From Vallitalea sp. (lineage in GTDB: Bacteria; Bacillota; Clostridia; Lachnospirales; Vallitaleaceae), in the NCBI GenBank assembly GCA_025210515.1, contig JAOARM010000040.1, positions 124,001 to 188,000 on the forward strand: a stretch of 64,000 nt of DNA, written 5' to 3'. Positions 18,453 through 26,733 of the stretch are shown piece after piece. Under the pieces are notes generated by a model, which did no database searches, was not told the DNA's origin, and was given only the letters and a program-made list of their open reading frames with translations. The position numbers and the translations under genes were made by a program. The stretch's first letter is position 1; every line of letters starts with the position of its first letter.

Positions 18453-20187
18453 AATTAAGAAATTACTTTATATATCAGATATTAACACAACCAAACTAAA
18501 GAAAGCTGTACTTGCAGGTGTAATATCAAATATACTATTTATGATACCTATTATTGTTTCAATTGAGGTATTTATAGAAATTATAAAACCCTTATCAGGA
18601 GAAAATGTATCGTGGGATAGGATATGGCTACTTTTCTTAATAGGTATATTAGCAACTGTTATAATGTTTTTGGCATCTATCTATGAACATAGAAAGTCTT
18701 ATGTTGCTTCTTATTCAGAGGCAGAAAGATATAGAATAAAAGTGGCAGAACACTTACGAAAGCTTCCTATGAGTTTTTTTAATATGAAAGATTTATCAGA
18801 AATAACAACTAATATTATGGGAGATTGTGCTTCTATTGAAATGGTTCTTAGTCATATTTTGCCACAAATCATAGCCACAACTATATCTACTACTCTCATA
18901 AGTATATGTCTTTTAATCATAGATTGGCGATTAGCTCTATGTGTGATTATTACTATACCAATATCTATAATTGTTATATGGGCTAGTAGAAGAATTCATA
19001 AAAATTGGGTAAAGAGACTAACTAATTTAAAGCTTGAACAAGAAGAAGCTATACAAGAATATATCGAAGGAATTAAAGTTGTTAAATCTTGTAGAACTTC
19101 TCATAAAAATTTTAAATATATAGATAATATTCTTACCTCTATGAAAAATACCCAGTTAAAAGGTGAAATAATAACAGGATCGTTTTTCTCAGGTGCTCAG
19201 ATTATTTTACAATTTGGTACTGGTATTACAATTTTTGTTGGAGCTATGCTTTATGTGAATGGACTTGTTAGTCTAATACCAATTTTACTTTTTTGCTTGC
19301 TATCTATTAGAATATACGGACCTATTTTAGTTCAGATTGTTTCGTTGGCAGAATTAATGTATTATAGATTTGCCACTGAAAGAATGCGAAAATTACTATT
19401 GACTGAGGTAACTTCTGGAGATAAAACAACGGCACTTTCTGATTTTAACATATATGTTGAAGATATATGTTTTGCTTATGCAGAGGAAAGGATAATTGAT
19501 CATGTGACGATACCTTTTTCTGCCAATGAAATAACCGCAATAGTTGGACCATCTGGTTGTGGGAAAAGTACACTTATAAAATTAATTGCTAGATTTTTTG
19601 ATGTTGATAATGGAAAAATTCTTATTGGGAATAATGATATAAGTGAAATGAAGCCAGAACATCTTATGAAATATATTAGTATGGTTTTTCAAGATGTAGT
19701 CTTATTTGATGATACTGTATATAACAATATTAAAATAGGTAATAATAATGCTTCGGAAGAAGAAATTATAAAAGCCGCAAAATTAGCTGGCTGTGATAGC
19801 TTCATAGAGAACTTACCTAATGGGTATAATACATTGCTTGGAGAAAATGGTAGTAAACTATCTGGTGGTGAACGACAAAGAATTTCTATCGCAAGAGCGT
19901 TACTTAAAGATGCACCAATTGTAATATTGGATGAGGCAACATCTTCTTTGGATCCTAGAAATGAAAGTATCGTTCACAAAGGAATTTCTAAGCTTATTAA
20001 AAATAAAACTGTTATTGTAATAGCCCATAAATTACGTACTATTGAAAACGTAGATAAAATTGTAGTGCTAAAAGATGGTAAAGTTGAAGAAATAGGTAGA
20101 CATGAAGAGTTAATGAAAAATAATGGATTATATAAAAAATTATATACTCTTCAAGATGAAAGTTCCAAGTGGAGCGTTAATGCATGA
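18445..20187 (+). CDS. ABC half-transporter, exporter fold (pair 2, subunit B)
   Basis: 580 aa; ATG 18445 overlaps the previous gene by eight bases. Membrane domain about 1-320, ATPase domain about 335-575 with Walker A GPSGCGKST, signature LSGGERQR, Walker B IVILDEATSSLD and switch His IAHK, all canonical. It closes the nine-gene operon. No biosynthetic gene (peptide synthetase, opine synthase) follows, so the system would handle a chelator made elsewhere or taken from other organisms. Confidence 0.88.
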   Translation: MNEIKKLLYISDINTTKLKKAVLAGVISNILFMIPIIVSIEVFIEIIKPLSGENVSWDRIWLLFLIGILATVIMFLASIYEHRKSYVASYSEAERYRIKVAEHLRKLPMSFFNMKDLSEITTNIMGDCASIEMVLSHILPQIIATTISTTLISICLLIIDWRLALCVIITIPISIIVIWASRRIHKNWVKRLTNLKLEQEEAIQEYIEGIKVVKSCRTSHKNFKYIDNILTSMKNTQLKGEIITGSFFSGAQIILQFGTGITIFVGAMLYVNGLVSLIPILLFCLLSIRIYGPILVQIVSLAELMYYRFATERMRKLLLTEVTSGDKTTALSDFNIYVEDICFAYAEERIIDHVTIPFSANEITAIVGPSGCGKSTLIKLIARFFDVDNGKILIGNNDISEMKPEHLMKYISMVFQDVVLFDDTVYNNIKIGNNNASEEEIIKAAKLAGCDSFIENLPNGYNTLLGENGSKLSGGERQRISIARALLKDAPIVILDEATSSLDPRNESIVHKGISKLIKNKTVIVIAHKLRTIENVDKIVVLKDGKVEEIGRHEELMKNNGLYKKLYTLQDESSKWSVNA

Positions 20188-20225
20188 ATAGGTGAACCAA
20201 GAAATAATTGAAAGTCGATAATCTA

Positions 20226-20295
20226 TGCAGCCATAACATATAGTATTATATTTGAAATAACAATATATAGTTTTTTATATTATTGCATGGCTGCA
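20226..20295. repeat. Wide inverted repeat at the end of the transporter operon
   Basis: TGCAGCCAT (20226-20234) and ATGGCTGCA (20287-20295) are perfect inverted copies separated by an AT-rich 52-base interior that can pair further (CATATAG with CTATATA-like). It lies between convergent genes and may act as a terminator, although it lacks a T run after the stem. Confidence 0.35.
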
Positions 20296-20307
20296 AGATT
20301 TTATGAT

Positions 20308-22242
20308 CTAACTCAGTAATAGTTCCCACTGTTCATATAATGATTCCAAGCTTTCTTCATGTTTTACTTTCTCATTATGGAGTTCTGAAGCTTTTTCTGC
20401 ATTAGTATATACTTCTTCAAGACATAGTTTATCATCAATAGATTCTATAAGTTCTTCTAACTCATGAATATCATTTTCTAAGTTTTTAATTTTACTTTCT
20501 AGTTTTCTCTTATTTGCTTGTTCTTCTTTATTTTTTAGCCAATCATTTTTAGTGGTAGTAGAAGTAGATTTAACAGTACTTGATTTAGATTTAGTGATAT
20601 CATTTTCTAGTTCAAGTTTTTGTTTCTCTTCTTCTAGTTTTTTTGTTATAAAGTAATCATAATTTCCAAGATAACTATTAAATATATCTGGTGTTAATTC
20701 TAATACACGAGTAGATACTTTATTAATAAAATAACGGTCATGTGATATAAATAACACTGTTCCAGTATAATTGCTAATAGCACTTTCAAGAATTTCTTTT
20801 GAAACAATATCAAGGTGATTTGTTGGCTCATCAAGTAGTAAAAAATTAGCATTTGATAGCATTAGTTTAGCAAGTGTTAGTCTGCCTTTTTCTCCTCCAC
20901 TTAGAGTAGAGATTTTCTTAAACACATCGTCACCAGTAAAAAGAAAAGCGGCTAGAGTATTGCGGATGTGACCTACATTCATATTTGGATATGCATCTGA
21001 TATTTCTTCAATAAGATTATAATTAGGATTAAGAGTAGTGTGTTCTTGATCATAATAACCTATCTTAACTTTTGCACCAGAAATAATATCTCCATTATCA
21101 GTACCAATTTGATTAGTTATCATACGAAATAGAGTAGTCTTGCCTGTACCATTATCACCAATTAGAGCCACTTTTTCTCCTCTTTTAATATTAAAATTAA
21201 TATTAGAAAATAGATGCTTATCATCAAATGATTTTGAAATATTATTTGCAGTAAGTACATCATTTCCACTTATAATACGAGGAGAAAGTACAAGGTTCAT
21301 TTTATCATTAATAGTTATAGGTTTATCAAGTACTTCAATTTTATTTAGTTGTTTTTCTCTACTTTCAGCTCTCTTAATAGATTTTTCTCTATTATAAGAC
21401 CTAAGTTCTTTAATAACTTCTTGTTGGCGTTTTATTTCTTTTTGTTGATTTGCATAATGTTTCATTTCTATTTCTCTATTAATACTTTTGTGTTTTATAT
21501 AAAAACTATAATTTCCATTATAGACATTAGAATGAGTGTTTTCTAATTCCACAACTTTAGTTACTATTTTATCAAGAAAATAACGGTCATGAGATATTAT
21601 AATAAGTGTGCCGTTATAATTACTCAAAAAACCTTCAAGCCATTCACAAGCTTTAATATCTAAATGGTTAGTAGGTTCATCTAATAGTAATATATCAGGG
21701 CTTTCTAATAAGATTTTTGCAAGAGCAACCCTTGTTTTTTGTCCACCAGATAAAGTGGAAATAAGGCTATCAAAGTCATTTTCTGTAAAACCTAGACCAG
21801 TAAGTACACCCCTTATATAACTTTTATAACCATAACCGTTATTAGCTTCAAAAGTATGTTGTAGATTAGAATATGATTTCATTAATTGATCATATTCGTC
21901 GCTACCTTCTAATATATTTGCCATTTTATTTTCAAGTTCTCTAAGAGAATTTTCCATTTCAATAATATGTTTACAAGTTAAAAGCATTTCGTCAAAAATT
22001 GTTTTATTAGTTGATAGTACACTATGCTGAGATAGATAACCAAGTTTTGCTGAATTATTTATAATAACTTGTCCAGAATCTGCTTCTAATTCTTTTGTTA
22101 TAATCTTGAATAATGTTGATTTTCCAGCTCCGTTAATTCCTACTATAGCAGTCTTTTCCCCTTTTTCTAACTGAAAACTAACATTATCAAGGACTGTATC
22201 TGTTATATATGATTTGCATATATTTTTACATGATAAAATCAT
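20308..22242 (-). CDS. ABC-F family ATPase (YdiF/Uup-like)
   Basis: 644 aa soluble protein with two ATPase domains and no membrane segment. First domain: Walker A GINGAGKST, signature LSGGQKTRVALAK, Walker B DILLLDEPTNHLD. Second domain: GDNGTGKTT, LSGGEKGRLTLAK, FLLLDEPTNHLD. The charged interdomain linker (about 240-320) and a C-terminal coiled coil (about 560-644) are typical. ABC-F proteins act on the ribosome as translation factors or antibiotic-protection proteins. The Bacillus homologue ydiF lies near rex as here, which favours a housekeeping role. Starts with ATG at 22242 behind GGAGG. Confidence 0.92.
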   Translation of the reverse strand: MILSCKNICKSYITDTVLDNVSFQLEKGEKTAIVGINGAGKSTLFKIITKELEADSGQVIINNSAKLGYLSQHSVLSTNKTIFDEMLLTCKHIIEMENSLRELENKMANILEGSDEYDQLMKSYSNLQHTFEANNGYGYKSYIRGVLTGLGFTENDFDSLISTLSGGQKTRVALAKILLESPDILLLDEPTNHLDIKACEWLEGFLSNYNGTLIIISHDRYFLDKIVTKVVELENTHSNVYNGNYSFYIKHKSINREIEMKHYANQQKEIKRQQEVIKELRSYNREKSIKRAESREKQLNKIEVLDKPITINDKMNLVLSPRIISGNDVLTANNISKSFDDKHLFSNINFNIKRGEKVALIGDNGTGKTTLFRMITNQIGTDNGDIISGAKVKIGYYDQEHTTLNPNYNLIEEISDAYPNMNVGHIRNTLAAFLFTGDDVFKKISTLSGGEKGRLTLAKLMLSNANFLLLDEPTNHLDIVSKEILESAISNYTGTVLFISHDRYFINKVSTRVLELTPDIFNSYLGNYDYFITKKLEEEKQKLELENDITKSKSSTVKSTSTTTKNDWLKNKEEQANKRKLESKIKNLENDIHELEELIESIDDKLCLEEVYTNAEKASELHNEKVKHEESLESLYEQWELLLS

Positions 22243-22413
22243 AGTTACCTCCTGTGATAAAAAAGTTGCTTATATAGTCTTTAATATAATATCACTTATG
22301 ATCAGTTTTGAAAAGTAATGTGAAAAATTAATTAAATAGTTGCTATACTTAACCAAGACGTGGCATATTTGTTTAAAAATAAATAATTATGGATAATACT
22401 TTAATAGATATTT

Positions 22414-22422
22414 TGGTATAAT
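22414..22422 (+). promoter_or_regulatory. Extended -10 promoter for the zinc-ribbon regulator gene
   Basis: TGGTATAAT is a full extended -10 element; no good -35 is seen at 17 bases, which such promoters can do without. It lies about 70 bases before the start at 22491. Confidence 0.45.
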
Positions 22423-22490
22423 AGTATTTATAAAGATAATAGACGTATTATATAAAACATAATAAAATAGTTTTATAAGGAGATGATGAC

Positions 22491-22886
22491 TTGAGTAGAA
22501 ATGCAGATTATATGAAAAGATTAAGGAAAGCTCGTGTAGAGAGAAAGCAATGTATAAGATGTGGAAAGCCATTATCACAAGAAACACTAATTAGAGGTGT
22601 TAAGCAATGTGAATCTTGTCTTGAATATCAACATAGAAGAAAACTTGGTCAAATAAGTTCAAAAGTAAATACAACATATTTCTATAATAGACAGCATAAA
22701 AAAGATGAAATAAAAAGAAAAAAATTAGGTGATTTTATGATAAAAAATAAGATTACTATAAAAGACTTAGCAAAAAACTCAAACTTATCTCAGAGAACTA
22801 TTCAAAGAATATTATATACTGAAGGAAACTATACAAAAAAAACAAAAGATGCAATTAATAATTATCTAGGTGAAGAGATATTATAA
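22491..22886 (+). CDS. Hypothetical zinc-ribbon plus helix-turn-helix protein
   Basis: TTG start at 22491 after AAGGAGATGATGAC. The 131-aa basic protein has an N-terminal four-cysteine cluster, CIRC (21-24) and CESC (40-43), fitting a small zinc ribbon, then a lysine/arginine-rich linker and a C-terminal helix-turn-helix (about 75-125: ITIKDLAKNSNLSQRTIQRIL) of the Xre/lambda-repressor style. It may bind DNA or a structured RNA. It stands alone between the divergent ABC-F gene and rex. Small phage-like proteins share the CxxCGKPL start, so phage ancestry is possible. Function unknown. Confidence 0.75.
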   Translation: MSRNADYMKRLRKARVERKQCIRCGKPLSQETLIRGVKQCESCLEYQHRRKLGQISSKVNTTYFYNRQHKKDEIKRKKLGDFMIKNKITIKDLAKNSNLSQRTIQRILYTEGNYTKKTKDAINNYLGEEIL

Positions 22887-22928
22887 TAGAAATTTATTAA
22901 TGAAAGTGATGTAAAATTACATGTTTTA

Positions 22929-22960
22929 TGTTATAATTTAGTAGATGGATTGTATACAAT
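22929..22960 (+). promoter_or_regulatory. Extended -10 promoter with TTGTATACAA palindrome before rex
   Basis: TGTTATAAT (22929-22937) is an extended -10. ATTGTATACAAT (22949-22960), a perfect 12-bp palindrome identical to the citrate synthase sites, lies just downstream where transcription would begin. The remaining leader to rex is about 140 bases. A classical Rex operator was not found. Confidence 0.45.
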
Positions 22961-23097
22961 AAACAGAATGAAAAATAATAAATTAGAATGTAATTTTGAC
23001 TCATTATAAATAAGAATTATCATGTTTTGCACAATATAATAAGATATAGTGTGTTATAAGGTTCAAAATAATGTATCAAAGATTGGGGACAGATTAT

Positions 23098-23733
23098 ATG
23101 GAAGAAAAGAAAATTTCAACAGCAGTTATTAAAAGATTACCTAAGTATTATAGGTATTTAGGGGATCTAATGGAAAATGATATTATAAGGATATCGTCTA
23201 AGGAGTTAAGTCAAAGAATGGGTGTAACAGCTTCACAAATTAGACAAGACCTTAATAATTTTGGTGGTTTTGGACAACAAGGTTATGGATATAATGTAGA
23301 ATATTTATATAACGCTATAGGAAAAATATTAGGTTTAGAAAATAAATACAATACTATAATTGTAGGAGCGGGTAATCTTGGACAGGCATTAGCTAATTAT
23401 ACTAATTTTGACAAAAGAGGTTTTGAAGTAAAAGGTCTTTTTGATGTTAATCCAAGATTAGTAGGTATTACTGTAAGAGGAATTGAAATAAAAGACTTAG
23501 ACGAAATGGAAGATTTTATAAAAGAAAATAATATTGATATTGCTGTTCTTACATTACCTAAACAAAAAGCACCTAAAATAGCTAATGATTTAGTTAATTA
23601 TGGAATAAAAGGAATATGGAATTTTGCACCTGTTGATTTAAAATTATCTAATAAAGATGTTATAGTTGAAAATGTTCATCTATTAGATAGTTTAATGACG
23701 CTTTCTTACAACATTAAAGAGCAATATAATTAG
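23098..23733 (+). CDS. rex: Redox-sensing transcriptional repressor Rex
   Basis: Rex senses the NADH/NAD ratio and represses fermentation and electron-transfer genes. The typical N-terminus MEEKKISTAVIKRLPKYYRYL begins at ATG 23098 with GGGGACA upstream; an earlier ATG at 23071 would add nine atypical residues. The 211-aa protein has the winged helix (about 5-75; VTASQIRQDLNNFGGFGQQGYGY) and a Rossmann domain with the NADH motif VGAGNLGQALANY (about 90). Synteny with an ABC-F gene resembles Bacillus ydiF-rex. Confidence 0.96.
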   Translation: MEEKKISTAVIKRLPKYYRYLGDLMENDIIRISSKELSQRMGVTASQIRQDLNNFGGFGQQGYGYNVEYLYNAIGKILGLENKYNTIIVGAGNLGQALANYTNFDKRGFEVKGLFDVNPRLVGITVRGIEIKDLDEMEDFIKENNIDIAVLTLPKQKAPKIANDLVNYGIKGIWNFAPVDLKLSNKDVIVENVHLLDSLMTLSYNIKEQYN

Positions 23734-24118
23734 TAAAGTTATATTTAGCTATTACATATAAAACGAAATGTGGAAGTAATAAAATCAACGAAGCCGAAGC
23801 TATTATAGCTTATAATTGGAAGATAGACTGATTTAGTAAGGAGTACTAGGTATAATTTGCCTTAGTAACTAACTAAAATTAGTCTATCTTCCTTCTAGTA
23901 TTACATTAAATATTAATTAAAAATATTTAGTTATATAATCTATGATTATTATACTCTATAGAATCTATAGATTTAATACGATATAATTAGTGTAATAACT
24001 GGTTTAATCTTATATTAGTATCCCATGTAAATATTGTAATTAAGTTATTTACATATCTTATAAATGGATTTTAATAAGGAGGTTTCCTATAAATAATATT
24101 AGGGGAGGTTGTGAAAGA
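23734..24118. other. 385-base gap after rex
   Basis: AT-rich non-coding DNA. It contains a degenerate copy of the foldback repeat (23818-23892) and, just before the next gene, two ribosome-site-like stretches (AAGGAGG about 24076 and GGGGAGG about 24103). No other gene or RNA was recognised. Confidence 0.6.
23818..23892. repeat. Foldback repeat family 1, degenerate copy
   Basis: GGAAGATAGACTGATTTAGT (23818-23837) is the inverted partner of positions 23872-23892 with one mismatch and one indel. The same stem (GATAGACTA...TAGTCTATC) forms the middle stem of the full-length elements at 34357 and 45821. The outer ends are poorly conserved here. Confidence 0.7.
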
Positions 24119-24730
24119 ATGTTTTTTAATAAATCAAAAAGTGAAGAACCTATTAAAATAAATAAAAAGGTACATATATTAACACTTGATAGTAGATGGC
24201 ATGAACTATTTAAAGGTAAGAAATCAAGAAAAATATCTGAACTTGAAAAAAAGCTTAATAAATTAATGGGGGAACAAGGGCAATTAACAAATGACTTAAA
24301 AGAGTATTCTCTTCTTAAAAAAAAGCTAATGTCAGATATTATGGATAATATGAAGGATGCATTTGAAGAAGAAGATAATTATGCAATAAAAGAAATGGAT
24401 AAAAGCAAGAAATATATTAATGATATTAAATCAAAATTAGAAAAAATAGAAGGTAGAATAGAACTAGTACCAGAAGAAATTGAAAAAATTAATAAAGAGC
24501 TTCTTGGATATAGTATGCAAGATTGTTATATGAGAATGTTTTCAACGAAAAGTGAATTGGATGAGTTAGAACAGTGGATTGAGCAAGTTAGAGTAGAATT
24601 GAAAGATAAAGTAGTAAGGAAAACAGTACTTAAAGAAGAGTACGATAAGTTATACTCTTATATGCATGATCTAGTAGGTTATGAAATAATAGAACAATAT
24701 GATAATAGATATTTAGGAGCAAAGAAATGA
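24119..24730 (+). CDS. Hypothetical coiled-coil protein
   Basis: 203 aa, soluble, highly charged (Lys/Glu-rich) with two long predicted coiled coils (about 40-115 and 140-190). The N-terminus KVHILTLDSRWHELF is followed by FKGKKSRKISELEKKLNKLM. It overlaps acpS by four bases (ATGA), so the two are translated together. A protein of this kind upstream of acpS is familiar from clostridial genomes but I know no function. Confidence 0.75.
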   Translation: MFFNKSKSEEPIKINKKVHILTLDSRWHELFKGKKSRKISELEKKLNKLMGEQGQLTNDLKEYSLLKKKLMSDIMDNMKDAFEEEDNYAIKEMDKSKKYINDIKSKLEKIEGRIELVPEEIEKINKELLGYSMQDCYMRMFSTKSELDELEQWIEQVRVELKDKVVRKTVLKEEYDKLYSYMHDLVGYEIIEQYDNRYLGAKK

Positions 24731-25092
24731 TAAAAGGAATTGGGAATGATATAATAGAGATTAATAGAATAGAAGAAGCTATTAAAAACAAAAGATTTCT
24801 ACAAAAATATTTTACATGTAAAGAAAATATGTTGTTTGAAGATAGAAATTATCAACCACAAACTATAGCAGGTAATTTTGCCGTTAAAGAAGCAGTTGCA
24901 AAAGTTTTGGGAACAGGTTTTGTTGGTTTTTCTCTTATTGATATAGAAGTTCTTAGAGACGAAAAAGGAAAACCTTATGTTAATTTATATAATAAAGCAA
25001 AAGAAATAGCTTCTGATATTAATATTACCAATATACATGTATCATTATCACATTCTAGAACTAATGTAGTTGCAGTTGCAGTTGGGGAGTAA
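24727..25092 (+). CDS. acpS: Holo-[acyl-carrier-protein] synthase
   Basis: Transfers the 4'-phosphopantetheine arm from coenzyme A to acyl carrier protein. The 121-aa protein is full length for the AcpS class, with the Mg-binding GIGNDIIEINRIEEAI at the N-terminus, FAVKEAVAKVLGTG (about 56-69) and HVSLSHSRTNVVAVAV at the C-terminus. It lies upstream of nnr, a frequent arrangement in Firmicutes. Confidence 0.95.
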   Translation: MIKGIGNDIIEINRIEEAIKNKRFLQKYFTCKENMLFEDRNYQPQTIAGNFAVKEAVAKVLGTGFVGFSLIDIEVLRDEKGKPYVNLYNKAKEIASDINITNIHVSLSHSRTNVVAVAVGE

Positions 25093-25116
25093 TATTCTTC
25101 TGGGGAGGGGTTATAT

Positions 25117-26661
25117 ATGAAAGTTGTTACAAGTGATCAAATGAGGGAAATTGATAGGTATACAATTGAAGAACTAGGAATTCCAGGTATAGTATTAATG
25201 GAAAATGCAGCTATGTCTATTGTAAGTGAAACTATAGATATTGTTAAGAATACAACAAAAGTAGTAGTATGTTGTGGTATAGGCAATAACGGTGGAGATG
25301 GATTTGCAATAGCAAGAATACTAAAGTGTAATAATATAAATGTGTCAATTGTTTTAATAGGTGATAATACTAAGATTAAAGGCGATGCAAAGATTAATTA
25401 TGAAATAGCTAACAATCTTAATATAGAAATTTTTGAATATAATAATATAGAACATAATAAGAAATTAAGTGATATTATATCTAATTGCAATGTAATATAT
25501 GATGCCATATTTGGAACTGGTATAAGAAGAGATATAGAAGGAATTTATTATGATGCAATTAATATAATTAATAAATCTCATGCATATAAAATTTCAGTTG
25601 ATACGCCTTCTGGAGTAGACGTTGATAATGGTCATATTAAGAAGATTGGTGTATACGCTAATAAAACAATTACATTTTGTTTGCCAAAAGCAGGGTTGTT
25701 ATTATTTCCAGGAGCTGAATATGTAGGAGAATTAGTAGTAGCAGATATTGGAATACCTTTTGTTTCATTAGATAGAATCAATACTAATATTAGTATTATG
25801 GATGATTTTTCATATAGATATCATATGCCTGTTAGAAAGCAAATGTCACATAAAGGTTGTTATGGTAAAATATTAATTATTGCAGGAACACACAATATGA
25901 TAGGTGCAGCTATAATGTCAACTCTTGCAGCATATAGATGTGGAGCAGGATTAGTTAAGGCATTTACGGATAAAAACGCTTCAACTGTAATTTCATCATG
26001 TGTGCCAGAAGCTATTGTAGAATCATATTCTAGAGAAAATGATACGTTATTACAAGAAGATAGAAAAAAATTGATAGATATGATAAAATGGGCTGATACT
26101 GTTGCAATTGGACCAGGGCTTTCTAATGATTCTATAACAAGAGAATTGTTGGAGATAGTTATTGCTAATTGTGAAAAAACAGTTGTTATTGATGCAGACG
26201 GTATTAATGCATTGGCAAAAGATTTAGATATACTTAATAAGAGAAAAAGTCAAATAATTATCACACCACATATTGGTGAAATGGCTAGGCTTACTAATTA
26301 TAATATTAGCACAATTTCTAATAACACATTAACTGTGGCAAAAGAGTTTAGTAAAGAATATGATGTTATATGTGTATTAAAAAGTGCTAGAACTATAGTA
26401 GCTACACCTAATGAGGAAGTAATGATTAATGTATACGGTAATGCTGGAATGGCTACAGCAGGTTCAGGCGATGTTCTTACTGGTATTATAGTATCTTTAT
26501 TGGGGCAGAGAGTGGAGCTCTTAGATGCAGCTAAACTAGGAGTATACATTCATAGCAAAGCAGGAGACAAGGCAAAAAACAAACTAGGGGAGTATAGTCT
26601 TATTGCAAATGATATTATTGAACATATACCATATGTAATGAAACTAAATTCTAGTGAATAA
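25117..26661 (+). CDS. nnr: Bifunctional NAD(P)H-hydrate epimerase / ADP-dependent dehydratase
   Basis: Repairs damaged hydrated NAD(P)H. The N-terminal YjeF epimerase domain (about 1-215) has GNNGGDGFAIARIL and PSGVDVDNG; the C-terminal ribokinase-like dehydratase domain (about 225-510) has GCYGKILIIAGTHNMIGAAI, VIDADGINALAKD, TPHIGEMARL and the catalytic GNAGMATAGSGDVLTGII. Full-length at 514 aa. ATG 25117 follows GGGGAGGGG. Confidence 0.96.
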   Translation: MKVVTSDQMREIDRYTIEELGIPGIVLMENAAMSIVSETIDIVKNTTKVVVCCGIGNNGGDGFAIARILKCNNINVSIVLIGDNTKIKGDAKINYEIANNLNIEIFEYNNIEHNKKLSDIISNCNVIYDAIFGTGIRRDIEGIYYDAINIINKSHAYKISVDTPSGVDVDNGHIKKIGVYANKTITFCLPKAGLLLFPGAEYVGELVVADIGIPFVSLDRINTNISIMDDFSYRYHMPVRKQMSHKGCYGKILIIAGTHNMIGAAIMSTLAAYRCGAGLVKAFTDKNASTVISSCVPEAIVESYSRENDTLLQEDRKKLIDMIKWADTVAIGPGLSNDSITRELLEIVIANCEKTVVIDADGINALAKDLDILNKRKSQIIITPHIGEMARLTNYNISTISNNTLTVAKEFSKEYDVICVLKSARTIVATPNEEVMINVYGNAGMATAGSGDVLTGIIVSLLGQRVELLDAAKLGVYIHSKAGDKAKNKLGEYSLIANDIIEHIPYVMKLNSSE

Positions 26662-26733
26662 TATATATAATAAGTAGATTTTAATTGTTATAGACACGAT
26701 AGATTAAACTGGGTTTAAATAACGGAGGATAAT

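Noticed and set aside
20226..20295. Member of the foldback families
   Set aside because: Only 9 bp of perfect ends, which do not match the arms of either family.
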